Assembly (NCBI RefSeq): GCF_013369485.1
Contig: NZ_JABWEB010000019.1
Location: forward strand, 22,952-86,951
Length of the DNA stretch: 64,000 bases
Source: Massilia sp. BJB1822
GTDB taxonomy: Bacteria; Pseudomonadota; Gammaproteobacteria; Burkholderiales; Burkholderiaceae_D
Direction of reading: 5' to 3'
Shown here: positions 45,792-55,631 of the stretch, in pieces
Layout: each line of letters begins with the position of its first letter
Position numbering within the stretch: position 1 is the first letter of the stretch
Position numbers and translations under genes: made by a program
The notes under the pieces: generated by a model
Told to the model about the DNA's origin: nothing
Seen by the model: only the letters and a program-made list of their open reading frames with translations
Databases searched by the model: none

Positions 45792-46624
45792 TGCTGAAAA
45801 CACGGATTATTACCGCCCTGGTCCTGCTGGCGGTGCTGCTGCCGGCCCTGTTCCTGAACTATTTTCCGGTCTTCGCCGCCGTGCTGACCGTGTTCTTTGC
45901 CGCCGCCGCGTGGGAAAGCTTCCGCCTGTTCGGCAATAAGCGCCCGCTGCTGGTGGCCGCTTTCTGGACCGTGGCCTTCGCCTACACCTTCCTGCATGCG
46001 GGCGGCCATAGTGCCGCCAAGTTCTGGCTGCTGCTGAGTCTCCTGATCTGGCTGCTGCGCTTTACCCCCACGCTGAAACTGGGCTTGCCGCCGCTCGAAG
46101 GCACGGGCAATGTCATGCTCAGCCTGATCTACGCCGTGACCCTGGTGGGCTGCTTTGTCGCCATCCTGGTACTCTATCTGCGATCGCCGCTGTACCTGCT
46201 GTCGGCCATGGCCCTGGTGTGGATCGCCGATATCGGCGCCTACTTTGCCGGCAAGGCCTTCGGCAAGCGCAAGCTGGCGCCCAGCATCTCGCCCGGCAAG
46301 TCCTGGGAAGGCGCGATCGGCGGCTGGATCGCCGTGCTGGTCCTGGCCTCGCTGAGCATCGTGCTGGCGGGTAGCGTGCCGCTGCTGGCCGACACCTTCG
46401 CCGTGCGCGTGCAGGCAGCGCTGGGTTGGGGCGCCACCCTGGCCGTGCTCAGCCTGATTGTCGCCGCCTCGGTGGTGGGCGACCTGTTTGAATCGCAGCT
46501 CAAGCGCCGCGCCGGCATGAAGGACAGCAGCACCCTGCTGCCGGGCCATGGCGGCGTGCTCGACCGCATTGACGCCCTGGTGCCGGCGCTGCCGGTGGCA
46601 GCCTGGGTCAGCAATCTGTTCTGA
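45791..46624 (+). CDS. cdsA: Phosphatidate cytidylyltransferase
   Basis: 277 residues with about eight membrane helices. It makes CDP-diacylglycerol from phosphatidate and CTP. The family signature near the C-terminus is DLFESQLKRRAGMKDSSTLL, followed by PGHGGVLDRIDAL. It is part of the continuous lipid operon between uppS and dxr. Confidence 0.96.
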   Translation: MLKTRIITALVLLAVLLPALFLNYFPVFAAVLTVFFAAAAWESFRLFGNKRPLLVAAFWTVAFAYTFLHAGGHSAAKFWLLLSLLIWLLRFTPTLKLGLPPLEGTGNVMLSLIYAVTLVGCFVAILVLYLRSPLYLLSAMALVWIADIGAYFAGKAFGKRKLAPSISPGKSWEGAIGGWIAVLVLASLSIVLAGSVPLLADTFAVRVQAALGWGATLAVLSLIVAASVVGDLFESQLKRRAGMKDSSTLLPGHGGVLDRIDALVPALPVAAWVSNLF

Positions 46625-46632
46625 GGAAGTCT

Positions 46633-47814
46633 ATGCAAAGCATTACCATACTTGGCGCGACTGGCTCCATCGGCGTGTCCACGCTCGATGTGATCGCGCG
46701 CCATCCCGAACGCTATACCGTGCATGCGCTGACGGCGCATGGCCGCGTCGAGGAGCTGGCCGCCCAGTGCGAGCAGTTCCGTCCCGCGCGCGCCGTGGTC
46801 GGCAGCGCCGCCGCCGCTGCGCAACTGGATGCGCTGCTGCGTGCCAAAGGTCTGCGCACCGAAGTAGGGTGGGGCGAGCAGGCGCTGTGCGAGGTGGCCA
46901 GCGCCGCCGCCGTCGACTGTGTAATGGCGGCGATTGTCGGCGCCGCCGGCCTGGCGCCGACCCTGGCCGCTGCGCGCGCCGGCAAGAAGGTGCTGCTGGC
47001 GAACAAGGAAGCGCTGGTCATGTCCGGCCAGCTCTTCATGGACGCGGTGCAGGACAGCGGCGCCGTGCTGCTGCCTATCGACAGCGAACACAATGCGATC
47101 TTCCAGTGCCTGCCGCCAGGCTACGGCCGCGTGCCGGCAACGGCCGGCGTGAGCAAGATCCTCTTGACCGCTTCCGGCGGTCCCTTCCTCAAGCGCGCCG
47201 TCGAGACGCTCGACAGCGTGACGCCGGACGAAGCCTGCAAGCATCCCAAGTGGGTCATGGGCCGCAAGATTTCGGTCGATTCCGCCACCATGATGAACAA
47301 GGGGCTGGAAGTGATCGAAGCGCACTGGCTGTTCGGCGCGTCGGCCGAGCAGATCGAGGTGGTGATCCACCCGCAGTCGGTCGTTCATTCCATGGTGTCC
47401 TATAACGACGGCTCGGTGCTGGCGGAACTGGGCAACCCCGATATGCGCACGCCGATCGCGCATGCCCTGGCTTATCCAGAGCGCATCGCCTCCGGCGTGG
47501 CCCAGCTGGACCTGACCCAGATCGGCAGTCTGCAATTTGAAAAGCCGGACTTCCAGCGCTTCCCCTGCCTGGCCCTGGCCTTCGACGCGCTGCGCGCCGG
47601 CGGCACTGCGCCGGCCTTGCTGAATGCGGCCAACGAGGTGGCGGTGCAAGCCTTCCTCGACCAGCGCATCGGCTTCCGCCAGATCGACCGCGTGATCGCG
47701 CGCGTGATGGACGAGCTGCCGCCCGGCGCCGCCGCCAGCATCGAGGCGCTGATGGCGCAGGACGCGGCCGCCCGCGCCGCTGCTGAAACCCTGATCGGCG
47801 CACTGGCCAAATGA
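46633..47814 (+). CDS. dxr: 1-deoxy-D-xylulose 5-phosphate reductoisomerase
   Basis: 393 residues. It is the second step of the MEP isoprenoid pathway, converting DXP to MEP with NADPH, and the target of fosmidomycin. The nucleotide-binding start is TILGATGSIGVSTLDVI. ANKEALVM, IDSEHNAIFQCL and ISVDSATMMNKGLEVIEAHWLF hold the metal and substrate residues, and VIHPQSVVHSMV is the flexible loop region. It overlaps rseP by four bases. Confidence 0.98.
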   Translation: MQSITILGATGSIGVSTLDVIARHPERYTVHALTAHGRVEELAAQCEQFRPARAVVGSAAAAAQLDALLRAKGLRTEVGWGEQALCEVASAAAVDCVMAAIVGAAGLAPTLAAARAGKKVLLANKEALVMSGQLFMDAVQDSGAVLLPIDSEHNAIFQCLPPGYGRVPATAGVSKILLTASGGPFLKRAVETLDSVTPDEACKHPKWVMGRKISVDSATMMNKGLEVIEAHWLFGASAEQIEVVIHPQSVVHSMVSYNDGSVLAELGNPDMRTPIAHALAYPERIASGVAQLDLTQIGSLQFEKPDFQRFPCLALAFDALRAGGTAPALLNAANEVAVQAFLDQRIGFRQIDRVIARVMDELPPGAAASIEALMAQDAAARAAAETLIGALAK

Positions 47815-49169
47815 ACTTCCTGCAAACCCTGCTGGCTTTCGCCGTTGCGCTGGGCACGCTGATCGTCATCCATGAACTGGGCCACTATCTGGTGGCGCGC
47901 TGGTGCGGCGTGAAAGTGCTGCGCTTCTCGGTCGGCATGGGGCAGGTGGTGTGGTCGCGCCGCTTCGGCGCCGACCAGACCGAATGGGCGGTGTCGGCCC
48001 TGCCGCTGGGCGGCTATGTGAAGATGCTGGACGGCCGCGAGCAGGATCTGCATGGCCTGCCGGAAGCCGACCTGAAGCGCGAGTTCACGCGCCAGAACGT
48101 GTGGAAGCGCATCGCCATCGTGGCCGCCGGCCCGCTCGCCAACTTCCTGCTTGCCATCCTGCTGTTCGCCGGCCTGTACATGCATGGCGTGGACGAGCCT
48201 TCGACCCTGCTGGCGCCGCCGGCCGCCGGAACCGTGGCTGCCGGCGTCGGCATTAAGGGCGGCGATCAGGTGGTCGCCATCAACGGCCAGCCGGTGCGCG
48301 GCTGGGGCGAGTTGCGCTGGGCGCTCATCCAGGCCGTGGTCGACAAGCAGGGCGCCCGTTTCGATATCGAGCGCCAGGGCGAAGGCCGGCGCCAAGTCGA
48401 TTTGCCTGCTTCCGCATTTTCTTCCCTCAGCCTGGAAGGCGACGTGCCGTCCGCGCTGGGCATTTCCGTCGCCCGGCCGCCCGCGCTGGTGGGCCGCGTG
48501 ATGGCCGAAGGCGCCGGCGCGCGCGCCGGCCTGCGCAGCGGCGACCTGATTCAGCGCGTCGATGGCGTGGCCGTGGCCGACGGCCTGGCCTTTATCGACG
48601 CCGTGCGCAAGGCGCCCGGCCGCAGCCTGCATATCGAAGGCCAGCGCGCCGGCCAGCCCTTTGCGCTGGACCTGACGCCCGATGCCGAAACCGACGCCAA
48701 GGGTGGGCAGGCTGTAACAGTCGGTAAGATCAAGGTCGAGGTGCCGATGGCGCCGGATATGATTACCGTCACGTCGGCTCCGGCGCAGGCGCTGGAGAAG
48801 GCGGTGCGCAAGGTCTGGGAGACCAGCGTGCTGACCGTGAAGATGATCGGCAAGATGATCACTGGAGAAGCGTCCTGGCGCAATGTCACCGGCCCGATCA
48901 CGATCGCCGATTATGCGGGACAAACATCGCGGATAGGCGCAGTAAGCTATCTGCAGTTCATCGCCTTCATCAGTATCAGTCTTGGGGTGATGAATTTGCT
49001 ACCGATTCCTGTTCTGGATGGGGGGCATTTGCTGTATTATTCGCTGGAAGTTTTAACTGGACGCCCCGTGTCCGAGCGTTTTGCCGATCTGGCGCAGCGC
49101 CTTGGCGTGGGCTTGCTGGTGGCCTTGATGGTGCTGGCCGTGTTCAACGATCTCGCGCGGCTGCTGTAG
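47811..49169 (+). CDS. rseP: RIP zinc metalloprotease RseP
   Basis: 452 residues. It is an inner-membrane site-2 protease that cleaves the anti-sigma factor RseA to activate sigma E and also clears signal-peptide remnants. The zinc site is HELGH at 21-25, the membrane NxxPxPxLDGG motif is MNLLPIPVLDGGHL near 400, and two PDZ-like regions lie between them. Context between dxr and bamA is standard. Confidence 0.98.
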   Translation: MNFLQTLLAFAVALGTLIVIHELGHYLVARWCGVKVLRFSVGMGQVVWSRRFGADQTEWAVSALPLGGYVKMLDGREQDLHGLPEADLKREFTRQNVWKRIAIVAAGPLANFLLAILLFAGLYMHGVDEPSTLLAPPAAGTVAAGVGIKGGDQVVAINGQPVRGWGELRWALIQAVVDKQGARFDIERQGEGRRQVDLPASAFSSLSLEGDVPSALGISVARPPALVGRVMAEGAGARAGLRSGDLIQRVDGVAVADGLAFIDAVRKAPGRSLHIEGQRAGQPFALDLTPDAETDAKGGQAVTVGKIKVEVPMAPDMITVTSAPAQALEKAVRKVWETSVLTVKMIGKMITGEASWRNVTGPITIADYAGQTSRIGAVSYLQFIAFISISLGVMNLLPIPVLDGGHLLYYSLEVLTGRPVSERFADLAQRLGVGLLVALMVLAVFNDLARLL

Positions 49170-49232
49170 GAGCAGGCCGGCGGCATACGTTTTGTAAATG
49201 TAGTCCAATGATTTGAGCCATTGAATTTGCCA

Positions 49233-51569
49233 ATGAAATTATATTCTGACCGCTTTGCCTTGCCTTCCTTTCGCCGCAGCCTGATCGGCGCCGCCGCTCT
49301 GGCACTCTGCTCCGGCAGTGCGCTGGCCCTTGAACCCTTTGTCGTCAAGGATATCCGCGTGGAGGGCATCCAGCGGACGGAAGCCGGCACCGTGTTCAGC
49401 TATCTGCCGGTGCGCGTGGGCGAGACCTTCACCGAAGACAAGAGCATCAGCACCATCAAGGCGCTGTATGCGACCGGCTTCTTCAAGGACGTGAAACTGG
49501 AAGCCGACGGCGACGTGCTGGTGGTGCTGGTGGAAGAGCGCCCAGCCATCGCCAAGGTCGATTTCACGGGCACCAAGGAATTCGAGAAAGACATGCTGGT
49601 CAAGGCGCTGAAGGATATCGGCGTCGGCGAAACCAAGATCTTCGACAAGGCGTCGGTTGACCGCGCCGAGCAGGAGCTCAAGCGCCAATACCTGTCGCGC
49701 GGCCTGTACGGCGTGAAAGTGACCACCACCGTGACCCCGCTGGAGCGCAACCGCGTCAGCATCACCTTCGCAGTGGACGAGGGCGAAGTCGCCAAGATCA
49801 AGCAGATCAACCTGGTGGGCAACAAGGCCTTCTCCGACAAGGAGCTGCGCGACCAGCTGGCCCTGAACACCGGCACCTGGTTCAGCTGGTACACCAAGGC
49901 CAACCAGTATTCCAAGACCAAGCTGACCGGCGATATCGAGTCGCTCAAGTCCTATTATCTGAACCGCGGCTACGTGGAGATGCAGGTCGAATCGACCCAG
50001 GTCTCGATCACCCCGGACAAGAAGGACATCTACATCACCATCAATATCGTCGAAGGCGAGAAGTACAAGGTCTCCGACATCAAGTTCGAAGGCGAGATGT
50101 TCGGCCGCGAGGACGAGCTGCGCCAGCTGGTGCTGCTGCGCAAAGGCGATGTGTACTCGGGCGAGCGCCTGACCTCCACCAACAAGCTGATCCAGGACCG
50201 CCTGGCGACCTTCGGCTACGCCTTCGCCAACGTCAACGCCAATCCCGATATCGACCGCGAAAAGCGCGAAGTGGGCTTTACCTTCTTCGTCGATCCGGGC
50301 AAGCGCGCCTATGTGCGCCACATGAATATCGCCGGCAACACCACCACCCGCGATGAAGTGATCCGCCGCGAATTCCGCCAGTTCGAATCGAGCTGGTACG
50401 ACGCCAACCGCGTCAAGCTGACGCGCGACCGCGTTGACCGCCTGGGCTACTTCAAGGACGTGACCATCGACACGCCAGAAGCGCAAGGCACGTCCGACCA
50501 GGTGGACGTGAATCTGACCGTGGTCGAGAAACCGACCGGCAACTTCCAGATCGGCGGCGCCTTCTCGCAAGCGGAGAAGTTCACCTTCTCGGCGTCGATC
50601 CAGCAGGCCAACTTCGCCGGTTCGGGCAATACCGTGGGTATTGAGCTGAACACCAGCAAGTACAACCGCTCGATCGCGTTCTCGCACACCAATCCTTACT
50701 TCACCGACGACGGCGTGTCGCGCAGCTACGAAGTCTATCTGCGTACCTACCGCCCGCCAGCGATCAATATCGGTGGCTACTCGATCCGCCAGACCGGTGG
50801 CCGCATCAGCTTCGGCGTGCCGTTCTCGGAAGTCGATACCGTCTTCTTCGGCATCGGTCTGGAACACTCGCAAGTCGAAACCGACAGCAGCAGCCCGACC
50901 TTCTGGCGCACCTATCTGCGCAGCATCGGCGGCCCGGCCAACGGTATCGGTACCGCGTCGGCCAACTCGGTGCCGCTGACGGTGGCATGGCAGCGCGACA
51001 GCCGCGACAGCGCGCTGACCCCGACCATCGGCCAGTACCAGCGCGTCAATCTGGAAGCGGACTTCATCGGCGAATCGAAGTATGGCCGCGCGGTATATGA
51101 ATACCAGTGGTTCCGTCCTCTGTTCTCCAAGGTCACGCTGGCCCTGAAGGGCGAGCTTGGCCTGGGCCGCAGCTTCGGCAAGAAGCCTTACCCGGTCTTC
51201 AAGAACTTCTACGCTGGCGGCATCGGCTCGGTGCGCGGCTATGAAAGCTCTTCGCTCGGCATGCTCGACCCGCTCAGCCGCGACGCGCTGGGCGGCGCTT
51301 CGCGCCTGCTGATCAACTCCGAATTGCAGATGCCTTTCCCCGGCCAGGGCCAGGACCGCAGCTTGCGCTGGTTCGGCTTCCTGGATGGCGGCCAGGTTTA
51401 CCGCGAGCGCGAAAAACTGCGCATCTCGGAACTGCGCTTCTCCACCGGCTTGGGCATCAGCTGGATTTCCCCGGTCGGCCCGCTCAAGTTGAGTTATGCT
51501 AAGCCTTTGAACGCCAAGCCGGGTGATCGCCTGGAGCGCTTCCAGTTCCAGATGGGCGCAGGTTTCTAA
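49233..51569 (+). CDS. bamA: Outer membrane protein assembly factor BamA
   Basis: 778 residues from the ATG at 49233; a TTG at 49221 is an alternative. The signal peptide ends near GSALA. Five POTRA domains occupy about 25-425 (VKDIRVEGIQRTEAGTV, then repeated), followed by the 16-strand barrel with the conserved lid motif VRGYESSSLG and a C-terminal FQFQMGAGF. It inserts beta-barrel proteins into the outer membrane with the other Bam lipoproteins. It is followed by its partner chaperone gene. Confidence 0.98.
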   Translation: MKLYSDRFALPSFRRSLIGAAALALCSGSALALEPFVVKDIRVEGIQRTEAGTVFSYLPVRVGETFTEDKSISTIKALYATGFFKDVKLEADGDVLVVLVEERPAIAKVDFTGTKEFEKDMLVKALKDIGVGETKIFDKASVDRAEQELKRQYLSRGLYGVKVTTTVTPLERNRVSITFAVDEGEVAKIKQINLVGNKAFSDKELRDQLALNTGTWFSWYTKANQYSKTKLTGDIESLKSYYLNRGYVEMQVESTQVSITPDKKDIYITINIVEGEKYKVSDIKFEGEMFGREDELRQLVLLRKGDVYSGERLTSTNKLIQDRLATFGYAFANVNANPDIDREKREVGFTFFVDPGKRAYVRHMNIAGNTTTRDEVIRREFRQFESSWYDANRVKLTRDRVDRLGYFKDVTIDTPEAQGTSDQVDVNLTVVEKPTGNFQIGGAFSQAEKFTFSASIQQANFAGSGNTVGIELNTSKYNRSIAFSHTNPYFTDDGVSRSYEVYLRTYRPPAINIGGYSIRQTGGRISFGVPFSEVDTVFFGIGLEHSQVETDSSSPTFWRTYLRSIGGPANGIGTASANSVPLTVAWQRDSRDSALTPTIGQYQRVNLEADFIGESKYGRAVYEYQWFRPLFSKVTLALKGELGLGRSFGKKPYPVFKNFYAGGIGSVRGYESSSLGMLDPLSRDALGGASRLLINSELQMPFPGQGQDRSLRWFGFLDGGQVYREREKLRISELRFSTGLGISWISPVGPLKLSYAKPLNAKPGDRLERFQFQMGAGF

Positions 51570-51603
51570 TATCAAAGAGCAATAACAAATACTACGGAGA
51601 ACC

Positions 51604-52125
51604 ATGTTGAAGACCGCTCCCGCTACGCTGACCAAGTGTTGTGCCGTGCTCGCCCTGGGACTGCTGTCCCTGGCGCCGGCATATGCGCAGTCATCCAAGA
51701 TCGCCTGGCTCAGTTCCGAACGCATTTACAATGAGTCGAAACTGGCCAAGGTGGCTGGCGACAAGCTGGCGGAAGAGTTCTCCCGGCGCGAAAAAGCGGT
51801 GCAGGATCTGGCCGTGCGCATGAAGACGGTGTCGGAAAAGCTGGAGAAGGACAATGCCACGCTGGCCGAGGCCGAGCGCGTCAAGCGGCAGAAGGAGTAC
51901 TTCGAACTGGAGAAGGAATTCCAGCGCCGCCAGCGCGAATTCCGCGAAGACCTGAACCAGCGCACCAACGAGGAGCGTGCCGCCATCGCCGAGAAGGCGA
52001 CCCGCATCATCAAGCAGCTGGCGCTCACCGAAGGCTTCGACATCGTATTGCAGGACGCCGTCTGGGCCAGCCCGCGCATCGACATTACCGACAAGGTACT
52101 GAGCGCGCTGGACAAGGATAAGTAA
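51604..52125 (+). CDS. skp: OmpH/Skp family periplasmic chaperone
   Basis: 173 residues with a signal peptide ending near PAYAQ. The mature protein is mostly coiled coil (about 50-130, rich in K, E and R), as expected for the Skp tentacles that carry unfolded outer-membrane proteins to BamA. RBS is GGAG. It lies directly after bamA and before lpxD, as in most proteobacteria. Confidence 0.96.
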   Translation: MLKTAPATLTKCCAVLALGLLSLAPAYAQSSKIAWLSSERIYNESKLAKVAGDKLAEEFSRREKAVQDLAVRMKTVSEKLEKDNATLAEAERVKRQKEYFELEKEFQRRQREFREDLNQRTNEERAAIAEKATRIIKQLALTEGFDIVLQDAVWASPRIDITDKVLSALDKDK

Positions 52126-52155
52126 ACAGTTTTTAGATTGGATTGGAACACCCCG

Positions 52156-53211
52156 ATGGGCACTCGACTAGGAGAATTGGTCGAACGCTTGGGCGGGCAG
52201 TTGGTGGGCGACCCGAACCTTGAGGTGATCGGAATCGCGCCGTTGACGGACGCCGGCGCTTCGCACATCAGCTTTCTCAGCAACAGCAAATTCCGCTCCC
52301 AGGCCGGACAAAGCCAGGCGGCGGCCATGATCGTGTCGGCCGCCGACGACGCCATCGTCGCCGAGCAGTTCAAGGGCGCGCGCATCGTCGTCAAGAACCC
52401 TTACGTCTACTTCGCCAGGGCGGCCCAGTATTTCGAGTCGCTGACGGCCATCGTGCCGCCGGCCGGCATCCACCCCAGCGCCGTGGTGCACGAGAGCGCG
52501 CAGGTCGACGCCAGCGCCCATATCGGCCCGCAGGTGACGGTGGAGGCGGGCGCCGTGATCGGCGCGCGCGCCGTGATCGACGCCGGCTGCTATATCGGCC
52601 GCGAGGCGGTGATCGGCGCGGACACGCACTTCTTCGCCAACGTGACCTTCCACGCGCGCTGCCGCATCGGCCAGCGCGGCATCATCCATTCCGGCGCCGT
52701 GATCGGCACCGACGGTTTCGGCTTCGCCAACGAAGGCGGCGTGTATATCAAGATTCCGCAGGTGGGCTGCGTGGTGATCGGCGACGATGTGGACATCGGC
52801 GCCAACACCACCATCGACCGCGGCGCGCTGGCCGACACCATCATCGAAGACGGCGTCAAGCTGGACAACCAGATCCAGATCGGCCATAACTGCCATATCG
52901 GCGCGCACACGGCCATGGCCGGCTGCGTCGGCGTGGCAGGCAGCGCCAAGATCGGCAAGTACTGCACCTTCGGCGGCGCGGCCATGGTGCTGGGCCACCT
53001 GACCATCGCCGACCATGTGCACGTCTCATCGGGCAGCATGGTCTCGCGCTCGATCCTGGAAGCGGGGCAGTACACCGGCTTCTATCCGCTGGCGAAAAAC
53101 AGCGAGTGGGAAAAATCCGCCGCCATCGTGCGCAATTTGTCCGCCATGCGCGACAAGATCCGCGCGCTGGAAAAAACCATTAAAACGATAACGAATCAAG
53201 ACGAATCATGA
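52156..53211 (+). CDS. lpxD: UDP-3-O-(3-hydroxyacyl)glucosamine N-acyltransferase
   Basis: 351 residues from the ATG at 52156 (a TTG at 52138 would add six). It adds the third-step acyl chain in lipid A synthesis. The N-terminal uridine-binding domain is followed by a left-handed helix of hexapeptide repeats from about 110 to 310; IGHNCHIGAHTAMAGCVG holds the catalytic histidine region. Its stop overlaps fabZ (ATGA). Confidence 0.97.
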   Translation: MGTRLGELVERLGGQLVGDPNLEVIGIAPLTDAGASHISFLSNSKFRSQAGQSQAAAMIVSAADDAIVAEQFKGARIVVKNPYVYFARAAQYFESLTAIVPPAGIHPSAVVHESAQVDASAHIGPQVTVEAGAVIGARAVIDAGCYIGREAVIGADTHFFANVTFHARCRIGQRGIIHSGAVIGTDGFGFANEGGVYIKIPQVGCVVIGDDVDIGANTTIDRGALADTIIEDGVKLDNQIQIGHNCHIGAHTAMAGCVGVAGSAKIGKYCTFGGAAMVLGHLTIADHVHVSSGSMVSRSILEAGQYTGFYPLAKNSEWEKSAAIVRNLSAMRDKIRALEKTIKTITNQDES

Positions 53212-53690
53212 CTACTGAAAACAAGACCCTGGGCATTTGCGAAATCAAGGAATTCCTGCCGCACCGCTATCCGCTGCTGCTGGTGGACCGCGTGCTGAAC
53301 TGGGAATCGGGCAAGAGCATCACCGCCATCAAGAACGTGACCGTAAACGAGGAGTTCTTCAACGGCCACTTCCCGCACAAGCCAGTGATGCCGGGCGTGC
53401 TGATGATCGAAGCGATGGCGCAGACCGCCGCCATCCTGTCCTTCCTGACCATGAACATCAAGCCGGACGAGAATTCGGTGGTCTACTTCGTGGGCATCGA
53501 CAATGCGCGCTTCAAGCGCCCGGTCGGTCCTGGCGACCAGCTGAAAATGGACGTGGAAATCCTGCGCGTTGCGCGCGGCATCTGGAAGTACAAGGCCGTC
53601 GCCACCGTGGACGGCCAGGTCGCCGTGGAAGGCGAATTGATGTGCACCATCCGTAACGCCGCCGACGCGAGCCAGCCAGCGGGGCAGTAA
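53208..53690 (+). CDS. fabZ: 3-hydroxyacyl-ACP dehydratase FabZ
   Basis: 160 residues, hot-dog fold. It dehydrates 3-hydroxyacyl-ACP in fatty acid elongation and competes with LpxA/LpxD for the same substrate. HRYPLLLVDRV and the active-site segment FNGHFPHKPVMPGVLMIEAM are intact (His and Glu). Its last base is the first of lpxA, so the lpx-fab genes are tightly coupled. Confidence 0.98.
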   Translation: MTTENKTLGICEIKEFLPHRYPLLLVDRVLNWESGKSITAIKNVTVNEEFFNGHFPHKPVMPGVLMIEAMAQTAAILSFLTMNIKPDENSVVYFVGIDNARFKRPVGPGDQLKMDVEILRVARGIWKYKAVATVDGQVAVEGELMCTIRNAADASQPAGQ

Positions 53691-54490
53691 TGGCAACGAT
53701 ACACCCAAGCGCCATCGTCGATCCGAAAGCCCAGCTGGACGAGGGCGTCGAGATCGGCCCTTACTCGGTCATCGGTCCCAACGTCGTGATCGGCGCCGGC
53801 ACCAAGGTCGGCCCGCACGTGGTCATCGAAGGCCACACCACCATCGGCAAGGACAACCAGTTCTTCCAGTTCTCGTCCATCGGCGCCGCGCCGCAGGACA
53901 AGAAATGGAAGGGCGAGCCGACCCGCCTGGTGATCGGCGACCGCAACACCATCCGTGAATTCTGCACCTTCAATACCGGCACGGCGCAGGACAAGGGCGT
54001 GACCACGCTCGGCAACGATAACTGGATCTCGGCCTACGTCCACCTGGCGCACGACTGCACGGTGGGCAGCAACACCATCTTCTCGAATAATGCGCAGATG
54101 GCCGGCCACGTCGAAATCGGCGACTGGGTCATCATGAGCGGCTTCGCCAATGTGCACCAGTTCTGCAAGATCGGCGCCCACGCCTTCGTCGGCATGAGCA
54201 CCAGCCTGACCCAGGACGTGCCGCCTTTCGTTCTGCTGAACGGCAATCCGGCCCAGGCCCATGGCGTGAACATCGAAGGCCTGAAACGCCGCGGCTTCAC
54301 GCGCGAGCAGATCAACGCCATCCGCGCCGCCTACAAGACCCTGTACCGCTCCGGCCTGACGCTGGAAGAGGCCAAGGCGGCCCTGCTGGCGCAGGAAGCC
54401 GAAGCCGATGTGGTGGCCAGCGGCGGCGACGTCCATGTGCGCGCCATGCGCGAGTTCCTGGATACGGCAAGCCGTGGCATCGTCCGCTGA
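53690..54490 (+). CDS. lpxA: UDP-N-acetylglucosamine acyltransferase
   Basis: 266 residues, first committed step of lipid A synthesis. Hexapeptide repeats run from residue 3 to about 180 (IHPSAIVDPKAQLDEGVEIG at the start), and VHLAHDCTVGSNTIF carries the catalytic histidine. The C-terminal helical domain is complete. Its end overlaps the lpxB start by 17 bases. Confidence 0.98.
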   Translation: MATIHPSAIVDPKAQLDEGVEIGPYSVIGPNVVIGAGTKVGPHVVIEGHTTIGKDNQFFQFSSIGAAPQDKKWKGEPTRLVIGDRNTIREFCTFNTGTAQDKGVTTLGNDNWISAYVHLAHDCTVGSNTIFSNNAQMAGHVEIGDWVIMSGFANVHQFCKIGAHAFVGMSTSLTQDVPPFVLLNGNPAQAHGVNIEGLKRRGFTREQINAIRAAYKTLYRSGLTLEEAKAALLAQEAEADVVASGGDVHVRAMREFLDTASRGIVR

Positions 54491-55631
54491 TCTCTCGATC
54501 GCGGTCGTCGCCGGCGAACCGTCCGGCGACCTGCTGGCCAGCCGCCTGCTGGGCGGCCTGCGTCCGCAGCTGCCCGAGGCGCGCTTCCACGGCATCGGTG
54601 GCGCGAATATGCTGGCCCAAGGCTTTGAATCGCACTGGCCAATGGACAAGCTGACCGTGCGCGGCCTGTTCGAAATCATCCCGCGCTACCGCGAGCTGAA
54701 AGGCATCCAGAATACGCTGTGCGAACAGCTGCTGGCCGAAAGGCCGGCGGTCTTCATCGGCGCCGACTATCCGGGCTTTAACCTGGGGCTGGAAGCGCGC
54801 CTGAAGGCGGCCGGCATCCCCACCGTGCACTATATCGGGCCGCAGATCTGGGCCTGGCGCGGTGGCCGCATCAAGAAAATCATCAAATCCGTTTCGCACA
54901 TGCTGGTGGTGTTTCCGTTCGAGGAAGCGATCTACCAGAAGGCTGGCGTGCCGGTGACGTATGTTGGACATCCCCTGGCGGAAGTGATTCCGCTGAACCC
55001 GGACGAAGCGGGCGCGCGCCGCCAGCTTGGCCTGCCCGAGGATGCCAATGTGGTCACGCTGATGCCGGGCAGCCGCATGTCCGAACTTAAGTACAACACC
55101 GCTGCCTTTGTCGGCGCCTGCAAGCTGCTCAAGCAGCGCGACCGCTCGCTGCGCTTCATCGCGCCGATGGCGGGCGAGAAGCAGCGCCAGTATTTCCTGC
55201 AGCTGGTAGCCGAAGCCGGCCTGCAGGACGTGGAAATCACGCTGCTGGACGGCCAGTCGCACACCGCCATCTGCGCCGCCGACGCGGTGCTGGTGGCCTC
55301 CGGCACGGCCTCGCTGGAAGTGGCGCTGTTCAAGAAGCCCATGGTCATCGCCTACAAGATGATGCGCGCTTCCTGGGAAATCATGCGCCATATGGGCTAC
55401 CAGCCCTGGATCGGTCTGCCGAACATCCTGGCGCGCGAATTCCTTGTGCCGGAACTGCTGCAGAACGCCGCCAGCGCTGAAGCCCTGGCCGAAGCCATGT
55501 GGCAGCAGCTCAGCGATGCGCCGCACCGTCTGCGTCTGGCCCAGCGCTTTACCGATATGCACCATAGCCTGCTGCGCAATAGCGCGGCAGAAGGGGCGGC
55601 AGCGGTCATGAAAGTGATCAATTCAAAGTGA
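54474..55631 (+). CDS. lpxB: Lipid-A-disaccharide synthase
   Basis: 385 residues from the GTG at 54474, chosen because the family start SIAVVAGEPSGDLLASRLL follows at once; upstream in-frame codons lie in lpxA. It joins lipid X and UDP-diacylglucosamine, releasing UDP. GYDQIWAWR-type TVHYIGPQIWAWRGGR and FPFEEAIYQKAGVPVTYVGHPL are present. It overlaps rnhB by four bases (GTGA). Confidence 0.96.
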   Translation: MASSADLSIAVVAGEPSGDLLASRLLGGLRPQLPEARFHGIGGANMLAQGFESHWPMDKLTVRGLFEIIPRYRELKGIQNTLCEQLLAERPAVFIGADYPGFNLGLEARLKAAGIPTVHYIGPQIWAWRGGRIKKIIKSVSHMLVVFPFEEAIYQKAGVPVTYVGHPLAEVIPLNPDEAGARRQLGLPEDANVVTLMPGSRMSELKYNTAAFVGACKLLKQRDRSLRFIAPMAGEKQRQYFLQLVAEAGLQDVEITLLDGQSHTAICAADAVLVASGTASLEVALFKKPMVIAYKMMRASWEIMRHMGYQPWIGLPNILAREFLVPELLQNAASAEALAEAMWQQLSDAPHRLRLAQRFTDMHHSLLRNSAAEGAAAVMKVINSK